A stretch of 64,000 bases of DNA from Brienomyrus brachyistius (lineage: Eukaryota > Chordata > Actinopteri > Osteoglossiformes > Mormyridae): contig NC_064549.1 in NCBI RefSeq assembly GCF_023856365.1, forward strand, positions 7,209,608 through 7,273,607, written 5' to 3'. The position numbers were made by a program, and so were the translations under genes. Positions 11,640-22,289 of the stretch are shown one piece after another; the first letter of the stretch is position 1; each line of letters begins with the position of its first letter. The notes under the pieces were generated by a model. The model did not search any database. It had not been told where the DNA came from and saw only the letters and a list, made by a program, of their open reading frames with translations.

Positions 11640-11789
11640 AGGGGACCGAAGCAGCAATTTTCTGGGTAGAGAAGGAAAGGTTGCTGTTGAAAGGATCTAT
11701 AGATATAAAGGAAAGAACTCTTGCTGAAAGGCTACAGAGCGAGCGAGGAGAGAGTGGGAGACTCCTCGGCTGATTAGCATTCACAGCAG
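11640..11789 (+). other. Possible non-coding leader exon (upstream of the ZBTB gene)
   Basis: This stretch is non-repetitive and purine-rich. It ends in TTCACAGCAG followed by GTAGGAG, a good match to a splice donor, after a GA-rich block. It lies 7 kb upstream of the first coding exon of the ZBTB20-type gene on the same strand. ZBTB20 genes have several untranslated leader exons, so a leader exon here would fit. Nothing in the sequence proves transcription, and the 5' limit is arbitrary. Confidence 0.25.
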
Positions 11790-12639
11790 GTAGGAGCCGG
11801 CTGCCATTCAGCCACTGTGTCGCAGTTAAAATGGAATTATAGTTGTTAGCTATGGGTTGTCTGTGTATAGCACCGAGGGACTGGCTGTCTGTGATGGATT
11901 TCTGCTCCCTTCGGTTTACCTCAGTTCACCCCTTAAGCATACGGAAATATTTCAGATAGAAATGGTTTTACTACTATTTTTTTTTTTAAATGACAGAAAA
12001 GGATCTTATTGAAAACATGCTTTTGTTCCTCAGAACTGACTGTCTGGCCACTTTTGGCATTTAGCCAAGACAAAAAATCTTGAAGTATATTCTGTAGTTG
12101 TGAGGATGTATGTTTTTGAGATACTGAGGTTGTTTCCCCACATTAATGCATTACTCCAATTTTACGGAAAGATTTACCTGCTTGATCATTTTAATATTTG
12201 TAGAGAGATGACAATATATAATAGAACTGATAGTAAATACTCTCATAAAAATGACCCTGGTTGACTCTTCTTTACATTACATCTGATTATTTCTGAGTAA
12301 TGCCTGCCTATTAGTTTTCATTTGCAGGTATATTTGTGCCCAAGTTGTAGCTAGTGGCTTGCCCATAAACGTAAATAAATTGCGATAAATTGCATTGCGA
12401 TAATTTTATGTGATGGCACAGTAGTACCATATTCACTACTAACACACTTCAGCTAGTCAAAATTTATCCTGGATACGCTGAACCCGAATTCAGTGTCTTT
12501 CTGACAGACTGTTTTATTATTTACATTCCCCTATAAAAGGCTATCAGCCGCCATATAGGTTGAATCCTGTGTTAAACATTAAGTGAAAAATTATAATAAT
12601 GATTATATAATTAAACATTTCTTTACTACAGTGTAACTA

Positions 12640-12807
12640 AACCTGGGTAGTACTGTTGCCTCACACTTCCAGGGCTGGGACTGCGAACCCCACCTTGGCT
12701 GTGTGTGTGTTGAGTTCGCGCGGTTCCTCTGGGTACCTCACCTTCCTCCGACAATAGAAATACTTGCAGTTAGGCTAACTGGCATCTGTAAATGTCTCAG
12801 TGTATGA

Positions 12808-12883
<76 letters not shown>

Positions 12884-12985
12884 ATTCCCGGCGATGGACA
12901 GGCGTTTCATACAGGGTGTGTGCCCTGTACGTGCTGCCTGGGCTGTGCTCCAGGCCCTCACGGCACCCTGCTCGGAATAAAAGCT
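12640..12985 (+). repeat. GGAT-type SINE copy interrupted by a (TG)n expansion
   Basis: It starts with the GGTAGTACTGTTGCCTCACA block, the CAGGGCTGGGACTGCGAA block and the TTCCTCTGGGTACCTCACC block. It ends in GGCGATGGACAGGC and a CCCTGTACGTGCTGCC block, which follow the SINE consensus seen at 18.1 and 53.5 kb in reverse. A 70-bp TG run has expanded in the middle, at the site where the consensus has a GTGTGTGAGTG stretch. Confidence 0.6.
12811..12880. repeat. (TG)35 microsatellite
   Basis: 35 uninterrupted TG dinucleotides, inside a SINE copy. It produces spurious Cys-Val frames that are not genes. Confidence 0.95.
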
Positions 12986-14455
12986 TGGAAGTGAATAGAG
13001 TTATTACTCAAACATGTTGCAGATTTTACATGTTCACATGTTACCTGTCTTTTTTCCTGGGTACTCTGGTTTCCAAAAATATGTAATTTAGTGCTTGGAA
13101 AAATATCTACAGGGTGCGTGAATGCTCGCCTTATATCGGATCGGCATGGATTATCTACCAGTTATTTAGTTATTGTTGCAATTTAATTATCCACATTGTT
13201 CTGTTTTATTTTCATTGAGATCTGTTGGAACATTTTCAGCTGTTTCCTTTCTTTAGTATTTGGGCGCACAACCTTTCGTCAGCCACCAAATGTTTCAGGC
13301 GGCCGTAAATGTTTCCCACCTTTCAGGCGGATGTTTATCCTATTTTTCAGTTGGAATGGACTCCGTTTTAAATTAAATTGAGAGCAGGGAGTCTTTGCTG
13401 GACAGTTTAACGCAGACCAGCTTTTCTTGTTTAACCATTCTTCTGTGCTTTCAGTTGTATGTTTTGGGTCATTGTCCTGCTGAAGGAATCATGATCTTTG
13501 ATTCATATCTAGCTGGGTAGCACATTTCACTCTGAAATACCCGTAATGAGTCCAAGGCCTCCAGAGGCAACAAAGGAACGACCCCAAAACATTTTGGAAT
13601 TTTCATTATATTTAACTGTATGTTCGGCACTATTTCCCTTCTCCTTTTAAAAAATAAAAAACAATATTTTTGGTTTGGATAAAGATCAGACGTGCCTTTC
13701 TGTGTTTATCTTTCTCTGTGTCCCTCCTTGGCCTTTACCCATAAATCCCATCTCAATTTAGTGTGCCGGGTATGGTGCAGCACAAACATCACTGCGCACT
13801 GTTCCCATTTAGCGGTAAGCTTTTTGGATGTTTGACGTGATATTGCCTTTTCATATTTTTATGTTTGGTAATTACGGTTTTTCTCATGGTTTCAGGCGGG
13901 TCTTTTGTCCGCAAACATTAAATCAGAATGTTTAGTGTCGACATTAACACTGATATTCAGCTAATTCATATCGTATGAGAACCAGAAATCTATCAAATGA
14001 AACTCAAATTAGAAATGATTAATTTAATTGCAAATGATTAATTTAGTTTCTTTTGAGTAACTGGCTTAAGTTGTTCTAAAAGGTACCAATAATGGCACAC
14101 AGGAATTCTTTTGGTTTTTAAACCATGTGGACACATTGATACATGTTTTCTCCTGTGTTATGTTAAATCTGTACACATAAAACAAACACTAATGTAGTTC
14201 ATACATCGTTTTCACACTTTTCCCTTTATTTCTTTTTTCTTCTGTCTATGGATCCTGGTGGTACAAACCCATATCATTTCACATTTTCAGACATCAAAAG
14301 GAAGAGCAAACAGATAAAGTGGTTCTTGTGCACAGTTCCAGCCATTTTTTGGTTGAAAGCTGTTATTCTACCAAATTCAAAAGGTGGAGTTAATATTACA
14401 CTGTCTGTGTGGTGCTGTCACTGCTCTGTGACAGCGATGTGGAGGCAGATCCTGA
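12986..14455. other. Intergenic; one DNA-transposon-like repeat segment
   Basis: About 13380-13600 contains the block GGTCATTGTCCTGCTGAAGG. The equivalent block recurs near 48930-48965 (GATCACTGTCTTGCTGAAAG) and, more weakly, in the repeat at 26.9-27.6 kb. It is probably a fragment of the same fish DNA-transposon family. The remainder is AT-rich and unassigned. Confidence 0.4.
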
Positions 14456-14458
14456 TTA

Positions 14459-14519
14459 TTCAATTCAATTCAATTCAATTCAATTTAATTTAATTTGATT
14501 TAATTTAATTTAATTTGTA
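14459..14519. repeat. (CAATT)/(TAATT)n microsatellite
   Basis: Pentanucleotide run, CAATT units shading into TAATT units, at the left edge of the dispersed repeat that follows. Confidence 0.9.
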
Positions 14520-14815
14520 TAGCACATTTTCACAACATTACATTGTCTCAAAGTGCTTTACATTATCCCTGTCCAAAGCCCCACAGTGAGACAGGGGTCA
14601 CGGTGGCAAGGAAAAACTCCCTAGAAGGAAGAAACCTTGGGAGACACCAGACCCAAAGGGGGAGCCCATCCTCCAGGGGGCAGCAGAGGAAGCCTTAACT
14701 CTAACCAGACCCAGAGGGGGAGCCCATCCTCCAGGGGGCAGCAGAGGAAGCCTTAACTCTAACCAGACCCAGAGGGGGAGCCCATCCGCTAGGGGGCAGC
14801 AGAGGAAGTCAAAGT
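14515..14815. repeat. Dispersed fish repeat with a 58-bp tandem array
   Basis: It begins with a TTTGTATAGCACATTTTCAC block and continues with AAGTGCTTTACA, GGCAAGGAAAAACTCCC and GAAGAAACCTTGGGAGACAC. This order is familiar from a very common teleost interspersed repeat. The part with GGGGGAGCCCATCC is then repeated three times at an exact 58-bp period (G-runs at 14658, 14716 and 14774). Confidence 0.75.
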
Positions 14816-15760
14816 CAAATAAGGAAGATGGCGAAGTCCCAATTCACACTGTCCCAATTTTAACATTTGAGTCTCAAAGTGGGGGACAGGCAGTTGATGG
14901 CAGGTGGGTTCTGATGCTGCATCAGATGGCAGAACGAACAGCGATACAGCAGCAGAGTATATAGTAGAGACGTCACATGCAGAAGGGTGAACAGGCCGGA
15001 AGGACGCCACAAGTAGTGGAGACATCGCAGGCACCAGGGCAGGTAGAGTATCTTGATTTTTTTGCAGTCTCCAGGCAGCACAGCCCAGGAAGAGAAGGGG
15101 AAATAAACTGTGCAATTAGCCAAATTAGGGGAGACTAGAGGCAGCACAAACAGCTAGGGGGGTGCAGTATGTAAGCTCCAGCAGATGCGGCTATGGCAGC
15201 ATAAATAGGAGGGAGAGGCAGGTGGGAACGCAGGCATGGTGAGTCCCTGAATGTCAGCACTGCAATTCCACAAGGGGGTGTGACAGCACTGACAGCACTG
15301 ACAGCACTGACAGTTCAGTTCATCTAAGGCCAATGGCACCGATCCACACCCAGCTCCACACCTCACACAATAGGTTTGATTACTGCGTCTCTCAGATGAA
15401 GATGATTATTATTTATTTATTCATTCATTTATTTATTTATTCGTTCATTTAAATCGTGGTCTTTCTCTGAAAATTCAAGTAACTGAACAAATTAAAAAAA
15501 CAGCAAATTAACAAACCTAACAGGGACCTACCGTCATTTGACTTGTTCATCCTGAAGGATTATCCATCATGACTAAAGACTGATGTGATCCATTCAGCGC
15601 TTACCTTGGGTTGTTAATTTTGCCTGGGGTCTATAAATCAAATGGGGAAGCCACAGCTGGTCTGTGGAGTGGTCGACACTGACAGGGAAATATTTATAGC
15701 AACAATGTTACTGGAGTCAGTCCCTGTTTTCTGCGCAGTGTTACCTTTTGATGAAAAATA
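14816..15760. other. Intergenic; short tandem repeats only
   Basis: Opposite-strand frames at 14789-15147 have no domain signature. A 10-bp repeat, GACAGCACT, lies near 15281-15312, and a TTTA/TTCA tetranucleotide run near 15405-15450. Confidence 0.4.
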
Positions 15761-15764
15761 AAGA

Positions 15765-16229
15765 ACTGCATGATGTGAACCTGACAAACTGGCTGCAATG
15801 CAAGATGTCTGTGAAAAGTGGATTCAGTACTTACCTATCCTTTATAATCCTGGGCCCAATACTACTGTAGATAAGCTGGGCCCATATAATGGGTGCTTCC
15901 CTTTCAGAAACGGTACACCAAATAATCCAACAAGGTACAGAATAAAATTATGGGTGTCTATTGACGTTTGGTTGAGTGATACATGGAGCATGCAGGTCTA
16001 CATCGGGAAACCCGCTGAAGGAGCATTAAAAAAAAATCAGGACTACCAGAATAAGACCACGACCACCAGAACAAGACTGCTGATTCACCTCTTCTACCAT
16101 CTTATTGATGTGGTTGCTGATAATGATTTTGCTTCTTATACTGAAATAGACATGTACAGAAGTAGTGGGAAAATTAAGGTGTATATTTCTGGAGCAGCTG
16201 GACAAAGCTTTGATGCAACATCACACTGA
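15765..16229 (+). pseudogene. piggyBac-type transposase fossil
   Basis: The + frame reads DKLAAMQDVCEKW, then YNPGPNTTVDKLGPYNGCFPFR, broken here as YNPGPNTTVD and a following CPFR-like FPFR box, then RYRIKLWV, then a WSMQVYIGKPAEGA block. This is the characteristic order of the DDE_Tnp_1_7 (piggyBac) transposase core. The normal continuation into the second catalytic region is disrupted after the KKNQ segment, and the frame then stops. There is no N-terminal part, no C-terminal Cys-rich domain and no TTAA-flanked terminal repeat that I can see. It is a dead fragment, not an obvious domesticated gene. Confidence 0.7.
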
Positions 16230-17449
16230 GTAAATCTAAGATTATCAGCTGCTGGGGCTACTGTGAAAGATATTCGAGAACAGGGAGCCATATACAGTTA
16301 GATTCTAGTATCAGTACGAGGGAAAAAGAAACATTCTCTCTCAACGAAAAATATTCCAAGACCAACAACACTGCGTGCGTGCAATGTAAGCATTAAATGT
16401 GCAAACACATAATTCTTATATTATGTTCAAAGTAATAAAAGAAAGAAAAGGACAAGTGCTGTTATAAGTTAAGTTTTCAATGTCATATTCAATTAATAAC
16501 AATTTTTCAAAAGAAAAAGTTTCTTAAACTCACTGCGTTGAAATTACAGATTTAACCATAGTCAAACCCACCATAAACATAATAAATGTTATTATTGTTT
16601 TGTCATTCAACAATGGGGTTCAGTTCAGTGCAATCGTTTATTTGGAAAAAAAGGAAAACAAATATATTATATATATACAGAAATTCCAAGAGGATATCCC
16701 AGGACCTCATTAGTGCCACCTGCTGCTTGTGTGAGACATGACACACTCCACACACGTCATTGCTCTACCTAACATGTTTTATGTAAGTTAGCTTTCCTTT
16801 ATGTGAGTGCAGTTAAATGTTTTCCAATTATTGAAGAAATAGAATGAAAATTTGGCAAGTAAACCTTGCAGCTGCCTTTATTTCAAAAGTCACAAAAAAA
16901 TTGCAGTTAAATAATGAAATTACGACTTCTTCCGCAGAATTTCAGAACATCGAGACTGCGTCCGTTTACTGTTTAGTTTAAATAAGGTAAGAATACAGAA
17001 TGTAACTGTTGTTATTTCTTTACAATAAAAGTTGAGAAAAAATGTATAAAGTATTTTAGGTGTGATAAGGGACTCTGTATCTCTACAAACTATTCCTTTA
17101 CACGTGACATATCTTTACAAATTTCAGGTGGTACTCCTTTAAGTTGGCTAATAGAGTCATATTGAACTACTGGTTAGGAATAAAGCATTTTTTTAAACTA
17201 TGTCAGTGTGTACACATATCAGATTGAATTTTGGGTAATGCAGTAAGTAACACAGTACTGGGCTGATGGCCAAAACCAAAGATTATGCACACTAAGTGGC
17301 CAAAGGTACGGACGACTTGCATTTCCATTTCAAATACTGCGAAGAACAGAGTAGTGTGTAGCTTTATGCATATTCACACATACTTAGCGAAAGAAAATGA
17401 ATGTGTGATTGAAAAATATGAAGGCTTTTCACATTATAACAGGGTAGTG
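16230..17449. other. Intergenic, AT-rich, nothing recognised
   Basis: Stop-rich in all frames. Possible continuation of decayed piggyBac sequence to about 16330, otherwise no structure noticed. Confidence 0.35.
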
Positions 17450-17703
17450 ATATTTTATTAATTCCTGTAGGGAAATTCTCTCTTTGCCTACCCCATATTC
17501 CATGAGATACACAGACAGGTGAGAGCAAGCTTTGGGGGGGGGGGGGGGGGAGCACAGGGTCAGCCAGTGTGTAGAGTCCCTGGAGCTGGGGGTTAAGGGC
17601 CTTACTCTAGGGCCCACAGACATGTGACCTTTCTGCAGAGGTTGGGGTTGAACCGGTGATCACAGGCTCAGAGGTTTCGCCCACTGAGCCATATGCTGCC
17701 CCC
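17450..17703. repeat. Dispersed repeat A, copy 1
   Basis: It shares a block order with 20938-21183 and, more decayed, with 62590-62710: a TTTATTRATYCCTGTRGGGAAATTCTC-like start (here GTAGGGAAATTCTC), a CCTACCCCAT block, GAGATACACAGACAGGTGAG, GAGCAAGCTTTGGGG, GAGCTGGGGGTTAAGG and CCACTGAGCC. These are typical of the 3' end of a fish retroposon. A run of about 17 G at 17534-17550 interrupts this copy. Confidence 0.65.
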
Positions 17704-18066
17704 AGGCTGAATAAAATATGGACTAAAGAATTTTCCCCATATATTTCTTTGAATAACTAATATGCATTTGTGGATGGGGGGGGGGGGGTGATTTACATAG
17801 ATGGAGAGCTGGTGATCCATGCATCTCATATTTGGCCTCTTATTTCTGTGTCCTAGACCGTGACCCAGAACTTGCACCCAATTTAAAGGGTATTATGTTT
17901 TCTTCCAGTATGCAAATGCTAGAATAACTAAACATTTTTGTAACATCTATGTCAGTCTGCAGTGCTAGTAATACAGTTAAACAGATGCATGAAAATATTA
18001 GAAAAAAAGTCTTAAGATAGCTGATGGTTTCATTCAGTTGATGATTTGGTTGTTACTAATACAGGT
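17704..18066. other. Intergenic, nothing recognised
   Basis: Contains a run of G near 17777-17788. No gene or repeat family assigned. Confidence 0.4.
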
Positions 18067-18080
18067 GTATATATATATAT

Positions 18081-18420
18081 CCATCCATCCATTTTCCAAA
18101 CCGCTTATCCTATTGGGTCGCGGGGGGTCCGGAGCCTATCCCGGAATCAATGGGCACGAGGCAGGGAACAACCCAGGATGGGGGGCCAGCCCATCGCAGG
18201 GCACACTCACACATGCACACCTACGGGCAATTCAGCAACTCCAATTAGCCTCAGCATGTTTTTGGACTGTGGGGGGAAACCGGAGTACCCGGAGGAAACC
18301 CCACGACGACACGGGGAGAACATGCAAACTCCGCACACATGTGACCCAGGCGGAGACTCGAACCCGGGTCCCAGAGGTGTGAGGCGACAGTGCTAACCAC
18401 TGCACCACCATGCCGCCCCC
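18081..18420 (-). repeat. GGAT-tailed SINE, well-preserved copy 1
   Basis: On the - strand it reads from a GGGGGCGGCATGGTGGTGCA head, through GACTCGAACCC-complement and CCGGTTTCCCCC blocks, to an ATGGATGGATGG tail. It is close to the copy at 53483-53824, so insertion was recent relative to the copies at 2.2, 12.6 and 48.3 kb. It sits within a (TA)n tract: TA repeats flank both ends (18067-18080 and 18421-18440), consistent with insertion into, and duplication of, an AT microsatellite. Confidence 0.85.
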
Positions 18421-18863
18421 TATATATATATATATATATAGCCATTGAATGTCAATACAGTATCTTAATTGATTTCAAATGATGTCAGCTCATAGTGTGC
18501 TGCTTATATACGTAGGGTTGTGTGTGCTGTTGGCAGCAATTCAATTTTTTGACCAATCACTACTTGACGATGACTTGTACTTCATGCCTTTGACACCATA
18601 TAAATGTGAATGTATCCTATTAACAAATGAGAAAAGGAGATGCCATTTCTAGGTAGATTTACATACAGTAATCGTTTTAAAATAAAGAATATGGTGGTAT
18701 GGTTCCTGAATTCTGGTTATGTCTGGTCCCCATCCATAAATCCATAAATCCTGGAAACTTAACTTAAATGTTTTTTTGAAAATGGTTGGGTTGATGAATA
18801 GAAGAAAAATTCTAATGGATTTCTGCTCTGTTGTGTGTCACAGGTTACATCAGTTGCAAGGGG

Positions 18864-20355
18864 ATGACTGAGCACATTCACAATATCAGCATTCATAATT
18901 TCAGTAAGTCTATTCTCCAGACCCTCAACGAGCAGCGCAACCGTGGTCAATTCTGCGACGTGACCATTCGGATCCATGGGAGCATGCTTCGAGCCCACCG
19001 CTGTGTGCTGGCTGCAGGTAGCCCCTTTTTCCAGGACAAGCTGCTCTTGGGCTACAGTGACATTGAGATCCCATCAGTGGTATCGGTCCAGTCCATTCAG
19101 AGATTGATTGACTTCATGTACAGTGGACTGCTTCACGTGTCCCAATCAGAGGCTCTTCAGATCTTAACTGCTGCAAGCATATTGCAGATTAAGTCTGCTA
19201 TTGATGAGTGCACTCGTATTGTTTCACAAAACGTGAGCTCTAGAGAGATCAAGAGCATCCCGCTGAATTCCAAGGACTCAGATCTAAAGACCTACAAAGG
19301 CACGTTAGAGTCTGAAACGTTTAGTCCCAACAGTGACACAGATTCCATCTCTATGCAGCTTCACATGCATGATGACACTCTAGAACACAATTTTTCTTGC
19401 TCCAACCTCTTGTTGCAGAACAGTCCCAAGGAAGACTATGGAGGCAACGATCTCTCCATTAGTTCCAAAGAGCATGATGACAACAATCACGGCAATGTGG
19501 GGGTGCAAAAATATGAAAAGTTTCTTTCCAATTCAGAGACTATCCATTGCCGAAAACAACCGCGACCAGTTCGCATACAACTGGCGGGTATTCACGGTTT
19601 GCAGGAGACCCAGGAATATAACCGACATCATTCCAAAGAGTGTGAGGAGTGTACTGAGGATTTAGATAAAACAGATAGTCAGCCCAAAGGGGACAGCTTT
19701 GATTTAGATTTCAGTTCATCCATCTGCACTGAAAATATGTCCATCGAGTATTGCTCCACAAATGGATTTCATCAGGTAGGAAGCACAGACGGTTTGGCAT
19801 CAAATGTTCTCTGGGAGTATCCACTGCATCCTGAAGTCAGGACAACATCACCAAAGCAAATGAATGATAGCGAGGACACAACTAAGTCTCAGGATGAAGG
19901 TGGCATTTTTCAGTTGGACGAAAAAATCGATGCACAACTCCCTTGTAACAGGACTGTATTACAATCAATGCCTAAAGCCGCAAATCAGCAGTTTGCTCAG
20001 AAAAATGTGACGATGCCAACAAACCTTACCAGTAAGTCAGAGGTTATTGGCACAGCGGACAAAAGCCACCAACCCACTGTGTTTTCCACAAAGTCAACCA
20101 GCAGTGACAAAGCCTTCTTTTTTAAACTGTCACAGCCTCTAATGGGTCAGAAGCCTCATTTTGTAGCTGTGCCACATTCCAGCATACCCCAATTTTCTGC
20201 TCAGTTTTTGGGACAGCAGTCCTCAACACAGCCTAAAATGGGACATTCTGGAGAAGGAACCGGAAAGGGGGGAAAAAGACCCTATGCATGTCTTCTCTGC
20301 AACAAGACTTTTACTGCCAAACAGAATCACGTGAAGCACATGTTTGTGCATACTG
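18864..20355 (+). CDS. zbtb20: ZBTB20-type BTB/C2H2 zinc-finger transcription factor, coding exon with BTB domain and ZF1
   Basis: First of two coding exons; with 22290-22858 it makes one 686-residue frame. The exon opens at an acceptor (TGTGTGTCACAG, AG ending 18843). The residues SCKG precede the chosen Met as in mammalian ZBTB20, whose shorter isoform starts at the same Met (MTE-IH). Residues about 10-120 are a BTB/POZ dimerisation domain (FCDVTIRIHG, RAHRCVLAAGSPFF, FMYSG, IDECTRIVSQN). The middle keeps ZBTB20 landmarks HCRKQPRPVRIQ, EECTED and PKGDSFD. The first C2H2 finger (about 474-496) ends at the donor GTAAGT at 20356. By family knowledge, it is a nuclear sequence-specific repressor active in neural, liver and endocrine development. 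Most of the middle region diverges from mammalian ZBTB20, so a teleost duplicate, or the ZBTB45 sister gene, remains possible. Confidence 0.88.
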
Positions 20356-22289
20356 GTAAGTAACTAGACACACTACACAAGTAACTTAAGCAATTAAAAA
20401 AAAAATCCAATTTCTACTTCCACATGCACCAATCCCCAAATTTACAAATAAAACTAAGCTTTTATTTGTATAGCAAAATCCATTATGAAGATTCGTAGAA
20501 ATGTTGCAGTCCAAGAGTGTTCAAATTCTGCTACAAGTAGAAGGGAGACATTGAGAAATCACAACATTGTCATAAGTTTAAGGCTATAAACATCAACACT
20601 GAATATATAATGGTACTAATGACATTAGCTCATTGCGGGATTAATACTGTAAGACTTACTTGTCTATAAAAAAAACATATATCATGAAATATGGCCAAGA
20701 CACAGAAACAGATTACAGTCTTCTATTTCTATATCACTCACATACTTTATTTCACAAGGTTTCCTGTGCACATGATACAGTATCATCTGATAAGACTGCA
20801 ACAAGACCCTTCTTTGTTATTAGAGGCAGAGAAATTAGATGTATATGCTATACCAGAAGATTCCATTATATAAAACCTGCTGGTTGAGGTGTCTAAAGTA
20901 ATTATAGACAGAATGCTTTGGATATATAAAACACAATGACACTTTTATTGATCCCTGTGGGGAAATTCTCCTTACACCTACCCCATCCTGTTCTCTATGA
21001 GACACATACAGATGAGAGCAAGCTTGGGGGGTCAGAGTGAAGGGCAGCCACCTACTGCACCTACAGAGCTGGGGGTTAAGGGTCTTGCTGAAGAGCCTGT
21101 GGACATGTGACTATTCTGCTGAGGCCGGGCTCAAACCAGTGACCTTCCAATTACAGGCACAGAGGCTGAGCCTACTGAACCAGACATACATAATCATATA
21201 TAACCATATACACACAAATATATATAATCATATCCTGAGCCACACATATAATCAAATAGTCATTGATTGGATCATACCTGCAGCATAAATTGGTGTTAGA
21301 ACTTGAAAAATAAAATCAAGGCAATTTTAAGAGGACCAGAGAAATAATAGCATTATTTAACATTACTGCGATGGGCATTGGCTGAATTGATACACTTCAA
21401 AGGGTACTATATAGTGTTAAAGCTACAAAATATATAGCCTACTTATGGGCAATGTTGTGTATTTTACAAAAACATGTGTAACATACACTTATTAGTTCAT
21501 TCAAAAGTAATTCAATTACTTTACCAATTACTGCATATAAAAGTAATTAGCTACTAGAGAAAGTAACTTTTCCTTTTCCAATAGTCCACTTACTTTCCTT
21601 TACTTCAATTCTCTTATTAAATGAACCCATATATGGGTTTCAAATCTGGATTCATTTCGCCCTCTGCTAACGTTATCTAACACTGACAAGAATGAAGGAT
21701 CAATGGGTTTCAAATTCGGAATATTGTTTCGCCTCCTCTGCCTCCACTAATACTAGCTGACTCCGGCATCGATGGTGGTCCAGCAGCATCATTATTAACA
21801 GGTTTAAAAAGGCCTGTTATTTCTTTCTTTAGTGACTTCCTTTGTGTTCCTCTCATTGTTTTTTTTTTGTTGTGCTTCACTGATGTATCTTCTGTTATCT
21901 ACTATACTGATGTTCAATTACCTAGACCAATATGGAGTGAAACAACTGCATACTGATTTTGTCCATTTTATCTGAACTTTTATATTAGAGCGAAATACAT
22001 GACAAAAACTGAACCAAAATTATATTTGCATATATATATTAGTGTATTTATGCATTTTGTTTTGTTTTGAAGGTGTCTAACCTCTTACAAAGAAGTTGAG
22101 GATTAGCACAAAGTGGCAGTGTACAAAAAGGGTACATGACTATGACTAAAAGATTTCACACAGAGGAACAAGTACATTCATTTTACATTCCTAGCCACAC
22201 ATTATTTTGGTTTAAAAATAAAATTCTAAGAATTTCTTCCACCACTATATTGCCCCTTGTTAACAAGACGAATTTCTGTGCTTGTTTAG
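20356..22289 (+). other. Intron between the two ZBTB coding exons
   Basis: Bounded by GTAAGT (20356) and CTTGTTTAG (AG at 22288-22289), phase 1. It holds one copy of dispersed repeat A (20938-21183) and AT-rich DNA with small ATAT runs. No alternative coding exon with a zinc-finger signature was seen. Confidence 0.85.
20938..21183. repeat. Dispersed repeat A, copy 2 (intronic)
   Basis: It has the block order of 17450-17703: TTTATTGATCCCTGTGGGG, CCTACCCCATC, GAGACACATACAGATGAG, GCAAGCTTGGGGGGTC, GAGCTGGGGGTTAAGG and GCCTGTGGACATGTGAC. It lacks the long G run. Confidence 0.65.

Noticed and set aside
12792..13086. Three overlapping + frames of 62-90 codons rich in Cys-Val
   Set aside because: They are the (TG)35 microsatellite read in different frames, plus SINE sequence.
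14789..15147. Two overlapping - frames of 95-108 codons
   Set aside because: No domain, no codon or motif signature, and they overlap each other in different frames next to a repeat.
18038..18396. Two overlapping + frames of about 115 codons
   Set aside because: Both lie within the GGAT-tailed SINE; similar spurious frames occur in the copy at 53.5 kb.
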